Source: Paracyclopina nana (lineage: Eukaryota; Arthropoda; Copepoda; Cyclopoida; Cyclopettidae). Taken from it: 64,000 nt of DNA. Where the stretch lies: contig JAGUCH010000005.1 of NCBI GenBank assembly GCA_019096065.1, positions 7,564,001-7,628,000 on the forward strand, read 5' to 3'. Positions within the stretch are counted from its first letter, which is position 1. Each line of letters starts with the position of its first letter. Below are positions 33,186 to 46,800 of this stretch, in pieces. Under the pieces are notes generated by a model. It was given only the letters and a program-made list of their open reading frames with translations. It did not search any database and was not told the DNA's origin. The position numbers were made by a program, and so were the translations under genes.

Positions 33186-36100
33186 ATGAAATCAATATTG
33201 AAATATTTTTGTTTAGTTGCCTTATCTAGTCTCTCAGTTGCTCAGGTGTGTTTTGAGCCGGGTGAGTGTGAGCACAGTGAACTACTCACAACTTCCAAGG
33301 TGGACAGCCCTACAGCTTGCCTGAAGGAATGCAAAAACTATCCCGAATGCAGCTGGTTCAGCTTCAATTCCGACTCGGACCTCTGCTACTTGCTCAAGTC
33401 TTGCAATTCCTTGTCAGATGAGATTTGCAAGCATTGCATATCCGGAGAGGTGGCCTGCAGCCCAAACATTTGCGATGCCACTGGGCTCTGCAAGGTATCT
33501 AATTTTTCCATTTTTTGGGCACCATTCATTTTAAAAAAACCAATGTATTTTGTAGGGAATACTCGAGTTCACCGAGATCATGAACACCAAGGATGAGTGT
33601 TTACTGAAATGTCAATCCACAGAATTTTGCAATTGGTTCTCCTTTGACACTGAGGCTCTCACTTGCTTCATCTTCAGCACTTGTCCCTCCATTGATGAGT
33701 CGATGGCTGAGTACATCTCAGGCCAACAGGAGTGTCGAGCCACTGATGAGCCAATGGGTAACTAGAATATCTCTAGCCTTGGACACCAATTCAATTCAAT
33801 GTTAATTCCAGGACTCATTTTGGTTGCCACGGGTGATTCACGTAATGAAAATGTAAGTATGATTGAGGTGATTGATGTTGAATCTGCTGACAATGCCTGC
33901 CAGCCCTTGGAGGACTTTCCAATAGGTAATAACAGTAAGGAAAAAAATTGATCACTGCGCCCTCTATAAGCAATTCAGTGCAGTATTTTCCTTCCTGCAT
34001 AGCCTGAAAAAAGTAACTGAAAGAAGTATTACTGTCTATCCAAGGACGATCTGTTGCAGTCTATCCAGGGACAGTATGTCTTAGTCGATCCAAGTACGGC
34101 CGCCCAGACCAGCCAGTGAAGGAGTGGCTTGAGTCACCATTTCTGACTTGAGCTACTTGGGTAGCCATGGCTGACTAAGGTTTACCAGGACATAAATAGA
34201 TTTTGGAGAGCAAAGGCAAAAAGCTTTGGTCATGGATGGCGTATGTCATTAAAAACTTATTGGTTAGTCTCTTTGTCCTTTATGCCAGTTGGCCCCGGTG
34301 AACAGTTGGTCCTGGTGAACAGTTGGTCCTTGTCCTGGTTAACAGTTTGACCTGGTCTGGGTTTCTATCAGATGAGTAGGACACCAGTCTTCTCTATACA
34401 TGTTTGCCAGAACAGCAACAGCATTCACTTTGACTAATATACTATAATGTCAAAAAATAAGTAAAGGTTACTGAATGAAAAAGCTGCAATCCTTCTTGCA
34501 AAAAAGTTCAACCTCTCCTTATGGAAGAGTGATTAATGTCAACTGAAGCCAAAGTACCAAGGGCAAAAGGCAGTTTATAGGGAACAAAAAGCAAGCATAA
34601 TGCAATAGATGGTGCTGAATTTTTGGCTGTCTGGCGTGCATGCGTTTACGCTTAGCGCATTTGTAATAACACAAACAAAGCTGTTTTTGCTAATTTAGTT
34701 AAACAAGTGGCAAAGAAGGCGCTCAGAGGGTGCTTGTAACACTTAAAATTAAACAAGGAACAGAATGGCACATATTTCTGCAATTTTCATGAAAATCAAG
34801 GAATTCTGGATCATGAGACATATCATATCCAGGCTTGAGCATGATGGATCGAAAATGAGAAAAATGCCTTACATTACCTTACTCAATTCTCTTACAGTTC
34901 CAAACTAGCAGGTTCAACTTGAGAGGATTAAATAAAAATAGCCAAGATTTTGACAAAACAGTCAATTCTTCGAGAAAAATAGAGCAAAAAGTATTTTCCA
35001 GCAATGATGTCTGCCATGCTGTAGTTTTTGTACTGGCATGGAAAAGCTAAGAAAAGTTGGAAAAAGCCAGCACAAAAGTAGTGATCAAGATAAATAGTTT
35101 CATGAAACTTAGCTAGCATGTGGATTTCAAAGTGTACAGAAATCTCTGGGACAGACTGTATATAATGAAGTCATTTGTCTGGCTGTAGTAAAATTCCTAA
35201 ATCAAGTTTTCAATTGCTTTAAAATAGATTTTGTAAAGTTTTTTTAGACCATGGTGATATGCTGTAACCAATAAATAAACATTCCCTTTTACTAATGAGA
35301 TAATTGACCTTTTTTTAGAAACCTCAATAATTATCGAAGTCTTGTAAAAAAATTGTATAGAATGAGCTGCTTATTTTCTTATTGTAGCTCAGATAAAGAA
35401 TTTCTGTAAATGCAATGTAAAGCACACTTGTAACTCCTTGTTTCCAATGTGCAGTGTGCTTTGTGTTTCTCTTCAAAATCAGGCGCTAGTTTCAAATATC
35501 ACCGTAGGCCCGCCCTCCGCTGTCCATTTATGGACGCCTTTACCTAGTTTGTTTACTTCTTTTGCTACTTGGCAAAGACAAATTTTTTGTACCATCAAAA
35601 ACCGTTTTTGAGTTTTATTTTTTGTACAGACACATGGAAAGGTCCAAACAGCTAGAGTCAGCGGCGCGTTTGGTGAACCTAGTTGAGCCATTGGGTCATC
35701 TAAGCTGACCGCGCGGCGCGCGCTCATCATGCCTTCCCAGGTGGCAGTGCACACTACTGAATTTAAGGCAATTTTGTCCTTTTAAAAAGTTGCACAAAAT
35801 ACCAACCAAAACAGAATTTGGGAATATGCATAAATGTAGGGGGTAGCTAATAGTAGTAGCATTGTACGCCTTTAGGCTGTCGGAAAACACTCATTATTTT
35901 TTAGTGTCTCGTGACAATCACGACAATCTCGTGACTTTTGCTTTTCATGAGCATGGTGGAAAACAATCCAGGAATTACCTAGCTTGCTAGCAGTGCCCTC
36001 TATAATTTTGAAGTCTCACTGCTGTTCCCTATAGATGTTTATGTTGCAACTGGAGGACTGATTGATAATACATATCCCTTGGTGTGTGGTGGAACCTCCA

Positions 36101-36765
36101 AAGACTTTATGATCTCAAATCAGTGCTACATCATTGGCCAACCTGATGCAGTCTCATCAATGATCAGTGAGCGAGCTAATGCAGCCAGCATTGTGCTAAA
36201 CGATGCCCTTCTTGTCACAGGAGGTTACAACAGTTCAAGACTCGCTTCTACTAGTGGTGAATTTGTCACCATTGGCAAACCCTCAGTGGCTGGCCCAGAC
36301 CTACCCAAACCTTTATATGGGCACTGCTTGATCAAAATCAATGAAAGTATGGCCATCCTGATTGGAGGATTCTCCGAAAGTTACAGCAATGAGGTCTGGT
36401 ACCTCAATCTTGCCTACTTCACTTGGATTGAAGGACCAAGCTTGATGACTGGCAGATCTGCTCACTCTTGCTCATCAATGTTAGACAAGTCTGGTAAACA
36501 GTTTATAGTGGTTGGTGGAGGGTTTGGTTATGATGGTGATTTGGATTCAGTAGATATACTTGACCTACTAAGCCAAAAATGGACTCATGGTACAAAGTGA
36601 AATCACTCTAAAAATTAGCATTAATTGCATAACCATATGTCTTTTGCAGGTCCAGCATTGCCCTCCCGCATTTATGGTATGAAAATGCTACCTACTCCTG
36701 ACAAACTAGGAGTTCTTGGGATAGGAGGATTTATATATAATCATTCGAACTCACATGTCTGGTAG
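33186..36765 (+). CDS. Secreted PAN/apple-Kelch protein, copy C (early stop in last exon)
   Basis: Exons are 33,186-33,494, 33,556-33,757, 33,812-33,925, 36,035-36,589 and 36,650-36,765. It has the signal peptide, both PAN domains and the Kelch blades. Compared with copy A, changes concentrate in the Kelch loops (for example YNSSRLASTSGEF for YSSLGWLSTSEF), while the GG strands are kept. The exon-2 acceptor (TATTTTGTAG) is good here. In the last exon AAG has become TAG at 36,763, and further disabling changes follow, so about 65 conserved residues including the Cys pair are missing. It may still yield a shortened protein. Intron 3 carries an insertion of about 1.5 kb. Confidence 0.78.
34032..35550. 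other. About 1.5-kb insertion in PAN-Kelch copy C intron
   Basis: Absent from copies A and B, which read straight from GAAAAAAGTATTACT to TTTACTTCTTTTGC. It contains short repeats (GTCTATCCAAGGAC, CAGTTGGTCCTGGTGAA) and, at 35,122-35,158, the right end of the Tc1-like MITE seen at 8568-9296 (GATTTCAAAGTGTACAG ... GGGACAGACTG). No coding region is visible; it may be a composite of old elements. Confidence 0.6.
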
Positions 36766-37880
36766 CTTCAATGTGGATCAGTGATTCATGATTGCTCACG
36801 TACACCTCTAAACCAAACACTGCAAGAAGGCAGAGCTTACTTTGTTGCTATGTAAATCCCAAATAAATTGGCTCCTTGCCAAAATGATTCAAGAAAATGA
36901 ATCAAATAACATCAGCATCAATAATTAGTTGTATTTTGCTCTCACTGTCAATTTATCTATGTAAACATTGAAACTTGACGAATAATTATTGAAACAAGAA
37001 AATCAAAAATAAAAACTCCATTTTTCAAACGTTGGGCTAAAGGACATCAGTTTTGTATTAATTTGCATCATATTGCCAAATGCAGCTTTGTTTTGGCTTT
37101 CCAGATTTCAACTTTGGACTTTCCATTTTTACTTTGGGTTTTCCACAATTAACTGTTGAGCTTTCAACACTTTTGAAACTAGCTAGAAAACGCTGATCAA
37201 AACACTTGAGTTTTTCTTTATTTTTTTCTCTTCATTATTATCAAATATTGTAGGTACAATGGTCAATGAAAAATCACACATTTAAAAGCAATAAATTATG
37301 AGGACAAACACATTTTATTGTTTACTTTGTTGATTGAAATGCAAACATATTTTCAGGGTGGCCAAAAAATTGAAAGTGAATCTGTTTCAGTTTTCACAAC
37401 ATTTTTAAAGTATTGCAGAAAAAAAGAAGTTCATAGATGCAACTTTTAGGCCTATTTACACTCGTTTTCCCGCCTGTAAATGCAAAAATTGAAGTTGTAC
37501 ATAAAAAGACAATTAAAGTGAACACATTTCAAGTAGACGTAGTAGTAGTACAAAGAGGGCGCTGCTAAATGCGCGCAATTTTTTAAATATACATTACAAA
37601 GGCATTGAACATTGAAGCGTTTCAGTTTCCTTGTGTACAAAGAAGAACATTTTTTAACTTATTTTCTTAACCACTATTTTTATGCTTAGAAAAACCAGAC
37701 TTGAAAAAACGCAAAAGGCATTTTTTGTGATCTCTTTGGTATTTTTTTTTCTTCAAAAATTCCGGAAATTCCCTTCCTCATTAATTCCGGTTTTCTATTA
37801 TGCCTTAATTTCTCCGGGATTTTTATCCGGAAATGTCCGGGATTTTTCCAGAAATATCCGGGAAAACGGAAACGGCGGGA

Positions 37881-40800
37881 TCAAATTCGGGGGAGTGAAC
37901 GGTTGAGGCCAGCCTCTTTGATATTCCCGGAATCCGGCGGCTGATTGTTCTTGTCGTCCTCCGAAGCCGTGCGACACAACAAGTTGTGCCTCATTTCCGG
38001 ATTTCCGGATTTCCCGGCGGCCCCATTTTCCTTGTCTTTGCGCTTCGACGAGGATCGGCGCACCAAACGGCGCTCCTTGTTGTCCTTGTCGGATAACCGC
38101 CGGCGTAACCGGACATCCGGCTGTGGACCCGATGATACAGTCTGCTGACCTGCAATTTAAACGAGCAAGGACTTGTAAACTTATAATTGATAGACTTGAC
38201 TTGAAATATTCAAGAGTTATCAACCCAAACTACACTTGCTAAATTAGACTCACTAAAGGTTCAGAATGGTCATTTCAGTGACTTAACCAAACTTGAATAA
38301 GTCTTGAGCATCTCAAGAAATGTCAGTGTAACATTTAGATGAAATGGGAGCACCATGGACTGAAATGGACTTGAAGTAGGCTCAGCATGGACTTGACATG
38401 AACTTGAAATAAATTTGACATGGATTTGATATGGACTTGATATGGACTTGATAAGGACTTGGTAAGGACTTGATATGGACTTGATATGGACTTGATATAG
38501 ACTTGATATAGATTTAAAATGGACTTGATGTGGATTTAAAATGGACTTGATATGGATTTAAAATGGACATAATATAGACTTGATATAGACATGATATGGA
38601 CTTGATATGAACTTGTAATAGACTTTAAAAAACTAGAAATGGAATTAAAATAGCCTTGAGATGGAATCAAAATAGATCTGAAATGGACTTGGAATGGACT
38701 CAAAATAGATTTTACTTAAAATGGACTTTACAGTTGAATTATTACCTCTGGGTGCTGAAGGAAGGCTACTTTTGGGCAGTGTTCCGAGGCTGGAAATGCT
38801 CAACATTTGCAATTTCTTATCACAGATTGTCGAAGAAGCTGCTGCTGTTGTTGGCCTCAGAGTCGATGATGATGTTGTTGAGGCCACTGTTGAGGTTGGT
38901 CGACATTTAACTGTGACCATTCCGCTTGGGTCAGACAAAAACCACTCTGACCGGTGAAGCATCCTCTCAGTTTGTCGCTGATGCACCTGAAAGCATTGCA
39001 GTTATTACTTTTTTGACCGAGAAAATAGTTGATCATTTTGGCATGAATTGCTTAAATTAGCCTGGTATAATCGATAAATAGACACATAATAAGGTATGGA
39101 GAAAATAGCCATAGATTACCCATAAATAAGCAGTTTAGAAGACTTCTTCAGTAAGTGAATAATTGGCTTAATATAAGCTTTCGATAGACTGCAAATTGGC
39201 AATTTATTAGCAACAAATAAGTGAATTCATTAATTAGCAACAAAATGCTAAAAAATAGGTATGCTAAAAGCACCTAATAAGTTGATTTCTATACCTAAAT
39301 TGTATGGCCATCACAAAAGCCTAAATGGACTAATTATTATGAATCTTTGTTGCATAGCTCGTATTTAGCCCTAAAAAATGACTAAAAAAGTATTTGGCTG
39401 AAAAAAAATTTAATCTTCCAAATTGACTGGCTTAGCTGAAAAGCAAAAATTATAGCTGAATTCAAATCTAAGTGAAGAGACTGAAATAGAAAAAGATAAG
39501 CGCATGCTTAAGACATTTGTTTACCTTAACAACCGGATTTCCGGGCTCTGCAGCGATCCAGTTTCCGGGCGGCGCACTGCGCCGTTTGGCCGGCGCTGTA
39601 TGGCGCCGGTTTACGTCCCACTAAATAAACAAAAGGGGTCATGCAATACGCAACCAAAATGAAGCTAAGAAATTCATTACGAGTTGCTTTGGGCAGTATC
39701 TGGTCCAAAATAGGGTCTAAGTAGGCCAAAACATTTTTTAGGCGGACCAAAATTGGATTTGAGGTCAAACATACTTTCACCCCAATTTGATGGAAAGTGG
39801 GGCAAAAGTGTGCCAAGATTGAGTACTTAAAACAATGTTGGTCCAAGATATTTTTTATAGGGGCAAAATTGGACCAACATTAGTCAAATATTGATCAACC
39901 CAAATTGGCACAACATTGGACCCAAATCAGTCCAAAATTGGACTAAAATTAAAACAAAACCCCATTAAAATTGGACCAATATTAGAGCAAAAATGCAATG
40001 GTATAGAGACCAAAAATGGCCTTGATCCGACCAAATACTGACCATAAATGACAAATATATGAGCCAAATGCAAGGTCTGAAAGGTTTGCCCAAAACACGT
40101 AAGAGAACTTAAAAGTGTGCAAAGTCAAAAGAAAGTGGTGCTCATGCAATGAATCAATCCTGATCATGTTTACCTGTGGAAGGCAATAGTTGGGGTCATT
40201 AGTGGTCATGTGGATTTTATTCTCCGGAATCCGGCTCAAGATGGTGGGCGATTCCGGAGACGACAGGTTCTTGTCGTCCAAGGAGATGGAAAGTCGACCA
40301 TTGGGGTCGAGCAACGAGTGGCTTTCCGGAATGATTTCCAGAGATCCGGATTTCTCAATCGTGGCCATTTGGTGGTCATCCTCCACGCCCTTGAGTGAAG
40401 TGGTCTCATTCTGGGCCATCATTCCGGAGTCCGGATTGTTCTCGCCGTAAATAACGATTGGGTAGGTGAAGAAGATCCACTCGTCTTCCACCTTGAGGAT
40501 GCGACCCGTTATCCGGGCATAGTACTCGTAATTCTCCCGGGTAAACAGGTCCCGCATGCCGAAATGCCGGATGAAAAATGTCGTGATTTTCGGAGCCAGC
40601 TGCAACGCAGAAATGAAATATGTTGAGTAATGGCCAAAAATGAGCTATACATGATTATCATATGATCAGTAATGAGATAAACTGATCAATTGATTTTGTA
40701 ACATACATAATATTAACATAGCCTATCGTTAAATCAAAGCATATATCAGTTGGCCAATTCAATTGTGAACTAAACGTCTAAAATGTAGAATGATGTTCTT

Positions 40801-43800
40801 ACAAAAAGTACCAAGACTTGGAAAGACGATGAACTAAAATGAGGCAGAATGACCAAAACTGATGGGACATAAATGAAAAGTGATGGCAAACAATGATTTA
40901 GGTCTGATTAATATATGGTCACTAATGAGACAAACTGATCGAATAACATAAAAATAACAGAGCCTTTTATCAAATCAAAGCAACTGGCCAATTCAATTTT
41001 GAGCTAGACGTCTCAGAAGAAAAAATAATGACAAGATAAAAATTACCATGACTTGGAAAGAAATATAGCAAAAATGAGACTGATTGACCATTACTGATGG
41101 GACACAATGAGCAACTAATGAAAAATAAAGGCCAGGAATGAGCAGTGATGGCCAAAAATGAGCCAGGCATGATCACCATATGGTCAGTAATGAGACAAAC
41201 TGATCGCTTTATCTTTTGACATACATAATAATTACTTTGCCTTTCGTTAAATCAAAGTATATATCAATTGGCCAATTCAATAGTGAACTAAACATCTAAA
41301 ATGTGGAATGATGTTCTTACAAAAATAACCATGACTTGGAAAGACGTATAGCAAAATTGAGACCTAATGACCATTACTGATGGGACATAATGAGCATCAA
41401 ATGAAAAGTAATGGCCATGAATGAGTAAGGAATGAACATTAATGGGCAAAAAAGATGAGACATTGGTGATTGAAAGATTGGATTACCGTGAACTTTTGCA
41501 CTTCTTCAGGTTTGGCCGTTTTCCCCTCGGAAATTGAGAGGAAAAAGGATGGGGCAACTGAGACGCCCAACGCCTCAGCGGTCATTCCAGTCTTGTGGTT
41601 CTCAGCGTGGCTGTGAATTAACCGGAATGTCCCAATCAAAAGCACCAACAAGTGTTGACTGTAAATGGGAAGTGAGCTGAAAACCCTGCAAAAATAATCA
41701 GTTATCTCTTTTAAAATTAGTCTATAGACAATATTATCATAACAAAGGCACGCCATCTACCGACATTTTGAAGAAACACTTGGGAGTTGAGCTCAAAATC
41801 AAGTTTAATTCTGATGATGAGTGGAGTCACTTTTCTAGGGCAAGATATTATTAAAAATAGTACTATTTTGATATTATGTATCATCTAAATTTCACTTGAA
41901 CCACTAAAACTCTGTTTTTTACTGAGGCAGTATCAGCCAAAGAGTCCCAGCTGTTGCCAGAAAAGGCCGCTAGGATCGCTCTACATCATTGTCATTGTTC
42001 TGATACAGATGCCTATTGAAAATTATTTCAAACCTTTGAACGATGGCGAGTTTGTCAGCCTCATTGTCCAAGTCTTGAATGGAGAAGAGTAAGGCCTCGT
42101 TGGCGGGCCCGAAAATCCCGCCGGGGATTTTCCGCAGGAATTTCTTGAGCACCGACGCGATTGTGTTGACGGAAAACTGGCTGATGTTGACGAGCCTGCC
42201 CTGCTGCAAAAAGTGGATGAGCTTGCGCGTGTTGCCGGCGTGACCGGGCGCGCGGAACACGTGCTTCTTGTACGGGCCCTCCTTGTTGATCTTCAGCAGC
42301 ATCACCTGCAAAACCAAAATTAAACACTATTACTTTTTCCGTGGCATAAAGTGTCACTTTCATCACAAACAGTATCACCCCTCAAAATGTTTATTTGCTG
42401 TGGTTGTCACATGTTTTTCCAGGTTGGTGTCACATTTGAGTGGTTTAACCTTTTGTCACAAATGTCACACGTGTGCTCTTTCAAGAATGTGTAACTAAGC
42501 GCTTTGCCAGTAACGTCACTAACAATTGTGACACTTATGCGCAAATGTGACAGCAATTGAAAGGTTTCAGGTGTTGCGAAGAGATGTGTCACTCATGTCA
42601 CTCCTTAACGCATGCTTGACTTCAGCGTACTCCTTCAAAGCAATCGCAAGCTTCGACTCTAGCCCAAAAAATTCGCACTTGCTCATTTCTCGAAAACTGA
42701 ATCCAAACTGAGACTATATTTTCCGCACTTTTCGAAGAGGACCTAAATAAACCTAAACAAATCAATTTGTAACTTACGACTAATAAATTGCACACTTAAA
42801 ACTTTTTCCCTAAAATCAATCTAAGACAATGATTCTGTGCATCAGAATCCCCAAAAACATGATATAAACAGTAATAGAAAATGGGCAAAAGATTACTGGA
42901 CAACAAATCAGCTGATTTTTAATTACGCTTCACCGCCCAGTGGGCCACGCGCGAGCGCTTCACTTCAGCGTCGCTTCGCTACAAGGGGAGAAGCGCGGGC
43001 GCGCGCCCGGCCGGCGAGAGCAAATTTCAGTTACGCTTCAACAGCTGAAACATGAACGCGTGCGAAATGTGTGGGGTCAAATTCAAGCTGGCAATTGCGC
43101 TGAAAAAGCACATTGAAGGAGCGCACATTTGTGACAAGGAGTTCAGCTCAAAGGGCCAAGTTGAAACACATAGGCAGCTCAAACCATTCCAGTGTGACAT
43201 TTGTGACAAGGACTTTGCAACAAAGGGCGTTCTTAAACTGCACACTAGCACAGTTCATGCAAAGCTGAAGCCATTCCAATGTGACTTTTGTGACAAGAAA
43301 TTTGGAACAAAGGGTGTTCTTAAACAGCACACTAACTCCGTTCATGCAAAGCTGAAACCATTCCAGTGTGACATTTGTGACAAGAAATTCGCAACTAAAG
43401 GCAATCTAAAGACGCATGCTGCTTTAGTTCATGAAAAGCTAAAACCATTCCAGTGTGACATTTGTGACAGAAAATTCTCAACAAAGTTTGTTCTCAAGAT
43501 GCATGCTAATTCAATTCATGCGGAGCTAAAAAAACCTTTCCGGTGTGAAAGTTGTGACTTGGATTTTGCAACTATAGATGTTTTTAAATGGCACACGAAT
43601 TTAGTTCATGAGCCTGAAACCATTCCAGTGTGACACTTGTGACAGGAAAGTCACCACAAAGAACACCCTAAAAACAGACATAGCAAGTGTGACCACATTT
43701 GTGACCATCAATTCACCTTCAAGTATTATGACCGAGATGAAGAACCCTAGGCTGTTCCAGTGTGACACTTGTGACAAGGCGTTTACCTTCACAAAAGGCT

Positions 43801-46800
43801 TAAGCCATTCAAATGTGATGTTTGTGACAAGGTTTTTTCTACTTTTCAGAGTGACATTTGTGTTAAAGTATTTAGTGAAGGGGGCGCTTGCTGGTGACCG
43901 CAAAATGGGCGTGACCCGTGCGCACAGCTTGAAAATGCGGAAAATAACTGAATTCCGCCAAACTGAGTTTATACAGTTTCAGTAGCGTTTCAACAGCCGA
44001 AACATGAACAAGTGGGAAATCTGTGGAATTGAGTTCAAGCTGTCGATAGCTTTGAAAAAGCACAAAGAAACCAAGCATGCACTGGAAAGTGACACAAGAA
44101 AAGTGAGGCAATTTAAGTGTGACATTTGCTCCCACGCATTTGGTACGAAGGCAATTCTACGAAGACATATCAATTCAGTGCATAAGAAGTTACGACCCTT
44201 TCAGTGTGACATTTGTGACAGGAAATTAGTATCTCAAGAAAGAATCAAAAAACATGTGGAATCAGTGAGGAGTTGAAGCCATTCCAGTGTGACATTTGTG
44301 GCAAGAAATCAATAAGCAAAGGAGATCTTAAAAGGCACGTGGATTCAGTGCATGCGGAGTTGAAGCCATTCAAATGTGATGTTTGTGACAGGGCATTCAG
44401 CGCTAAGCACAAGCTTGCAAGACATGCTCAAACAGTGCATTTGGGGCATCAACCATTTGCATGTGACATTTGTGGCAAGAAATCGCTGAGCAAAGCTGAC
44501 ATTAAAAGGCATGTGGCTTCAGTGCATGAGAAGTTGAAGCCGTTCAAATGTGACATTTGTGACAGAGCATTTAGTGAAAAGGACAACTTATCAAGGCACA
44601 CTCAAACGGTGCTCATGGGACTCAAACCGTTCAAATGTGACATATGTGACAGGAATTTCACGTTAAAGGCCAGCCTTTCTGATCATTTGAAGTCAAAGAC
44701 TCATTTGTCTCAACTTGTGACATAAGTGACGCAAAAACTTTGTCCAGTTTGAAAGAGCAACAATAAATGATCTTCAAAAATTGGCAATTTTCATGAAGAG
44801 GAAATCTGCTATATTTATCAGTGATATTTGTGATAAATACAATTTGATCAACAATTCAAAAGTGAACTTTAAACTCAATTAAAGTCAATTTTCACGAGTA
44901 ATGATTGAATGGGGTCTGATTATCTTCTTGGCCAAATTCTTTGAACACAAACATTTCAACTGATATCTAATGAATAAAGGTTTTGAATAATCTTGAGAAA
45001 AAATCATCCGCTCATGTTAAGCAAAATCGATTTGCTCACAATATTTGGTACTACATGATTTGCTTCAACTTTTTCATAATATTTTTTTAGTGAGGAATCA
45101 TTGATTTACCAATTGGGAGAGCCGAGAGCTGTCCATTGAAGAAAAATTAAAGTGCTTGTAATTTACAAGAAGACTCAAATTATTAAATCGAGTCTTTAGG
45201 CTGGCAAGAAAAGGAGAAAAGCGGAAAATAGCTGAGTTCCGCCAAACAGAGCTGGTTTGATTTCAGTTAGGTTTCAGCAGCTGAACTATGAACAAGTGCG
45301 AATTCTGTGGCACCGAGTTCAGGCTTTCAATTGCTTTAAAAAAGCACATGGAAGCAAAGCATGAGCTTGGCATTGGCAATAAAGAAGAAAACCCTTTGAA
45401 GTGCGACACTTGTGAAAGAGCATTTGCCAGAAAGACCTATCTCCGAAAGCATATCAACTCGGTCCATGAGAAATTGAAGCCTTTCAAGTGTGACATTTGT
45501 GACACTAGATTTGGCCTTGGTAGCGGTCTTGCGATGCATGTAAAATCAGTGCATCTAGGACTAAAACCATTTGCTTGTGACATTTGCCATGTTAAATGTG
45601 CAACTAAAAAAGATCTCAAAAACCATGATAATGCTGTGCATAAGAAGATGAAGCCTTACAAATGTGACATTTGTGGCACGAAATCAGCAACCAAAAGAGA
45701 TCATACAAGACATGTGGAATCAGTGCATGAAAAGTTGAAACTATTCGCATGTGACATTTGTGACAAAAAGTTCGGCCAAAGGGGCAGCCTTACATTTCAT
45801 GTCAAAACAGTGCATCTAGGACTCAAACCATTTGCATGTGACATTTGCGACAAAAAATTCAGCCTAAAACGCAGTGTCACAATTCATGTCAAAACAGTGC
45901 ACGAGGCACTCAAACCTTTTGCATGTGACATTTGCCACAAAAAATTCAGCCTAAAGCGCAGTGTCACAATTCATGTCAAAACAGTGCACGAGGCACTCAA
46001 ACCTTTTGCATGTGACATTTGTGACACACAATTTAGCCAAAGATGTCGCCTTACATTTCATGTCAAAACAGTGCATGAGGGACTCAAACCATTTGTATGT
46101 GACATTTGTGACGCACAATTTAGCCAAAGGGGCAACCTTACATTTCATGTCAAAGCAGTGCATGAGGGACTCAAACCTTTTGCATGTGAAGTTTGTGACA
46201 TCAAGTATGTATCAAAACAAGGTCTCAAAAAGCATGTCAAAACTGCGCATAAGATGTGAATAAAGCAATTGGAAAGATAACAAGAATTCTTATTTATTGA
46301 TTTTGTGAATTATGTGGAATCATGTTCAAGCTTATTATTCAAGCGTGTGCCAGCAAGTTGAGAGGAAATCAGCCCAATTCAGCCCAAACTGGTTTCAGTG
46401 AAGTTTCAGCAGCTGAGCCATGAACAAGTGCGAATTCTGCGGAATCAAGTTCAAGCTGTTGATAGCTTTAAAAAAGCACATGAAAGCAAAGCATAAGATT
46501 GGCATTGGCAAAAAAGAAGAAAACCCTTTGAAGTGCGCCACTTGTGAAAGAGCATTAGCCAGCAAGATCAATCTCCCAAAGCATATCAACTCGGTCCATG
46601 AGAAATTGAAGCGTGACATTTGGGACACTAGAATTGGCCTTAGTAGCGGTCTTGCAATGCATGTCAAATCAGTGCATCTAGGACTTAAAAACCATTTGCT
46701 TGTGACATTTGCAATGTTTAACGTGCATCGAAGAAAGATCTCAAAAACCATGACAATGTGTGCATAAGAAGGTGAAGCCATTCAAATGTGACGTTTGTGA

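Noticed and set aside
38790-38910. Short minus-strand ATG frame rich in Asn and Ser inside the RhoGAP penultimate exon
   Set aside because: A TAA sits directly before its ATG, and another frame is open through both splice sites with correct phases.
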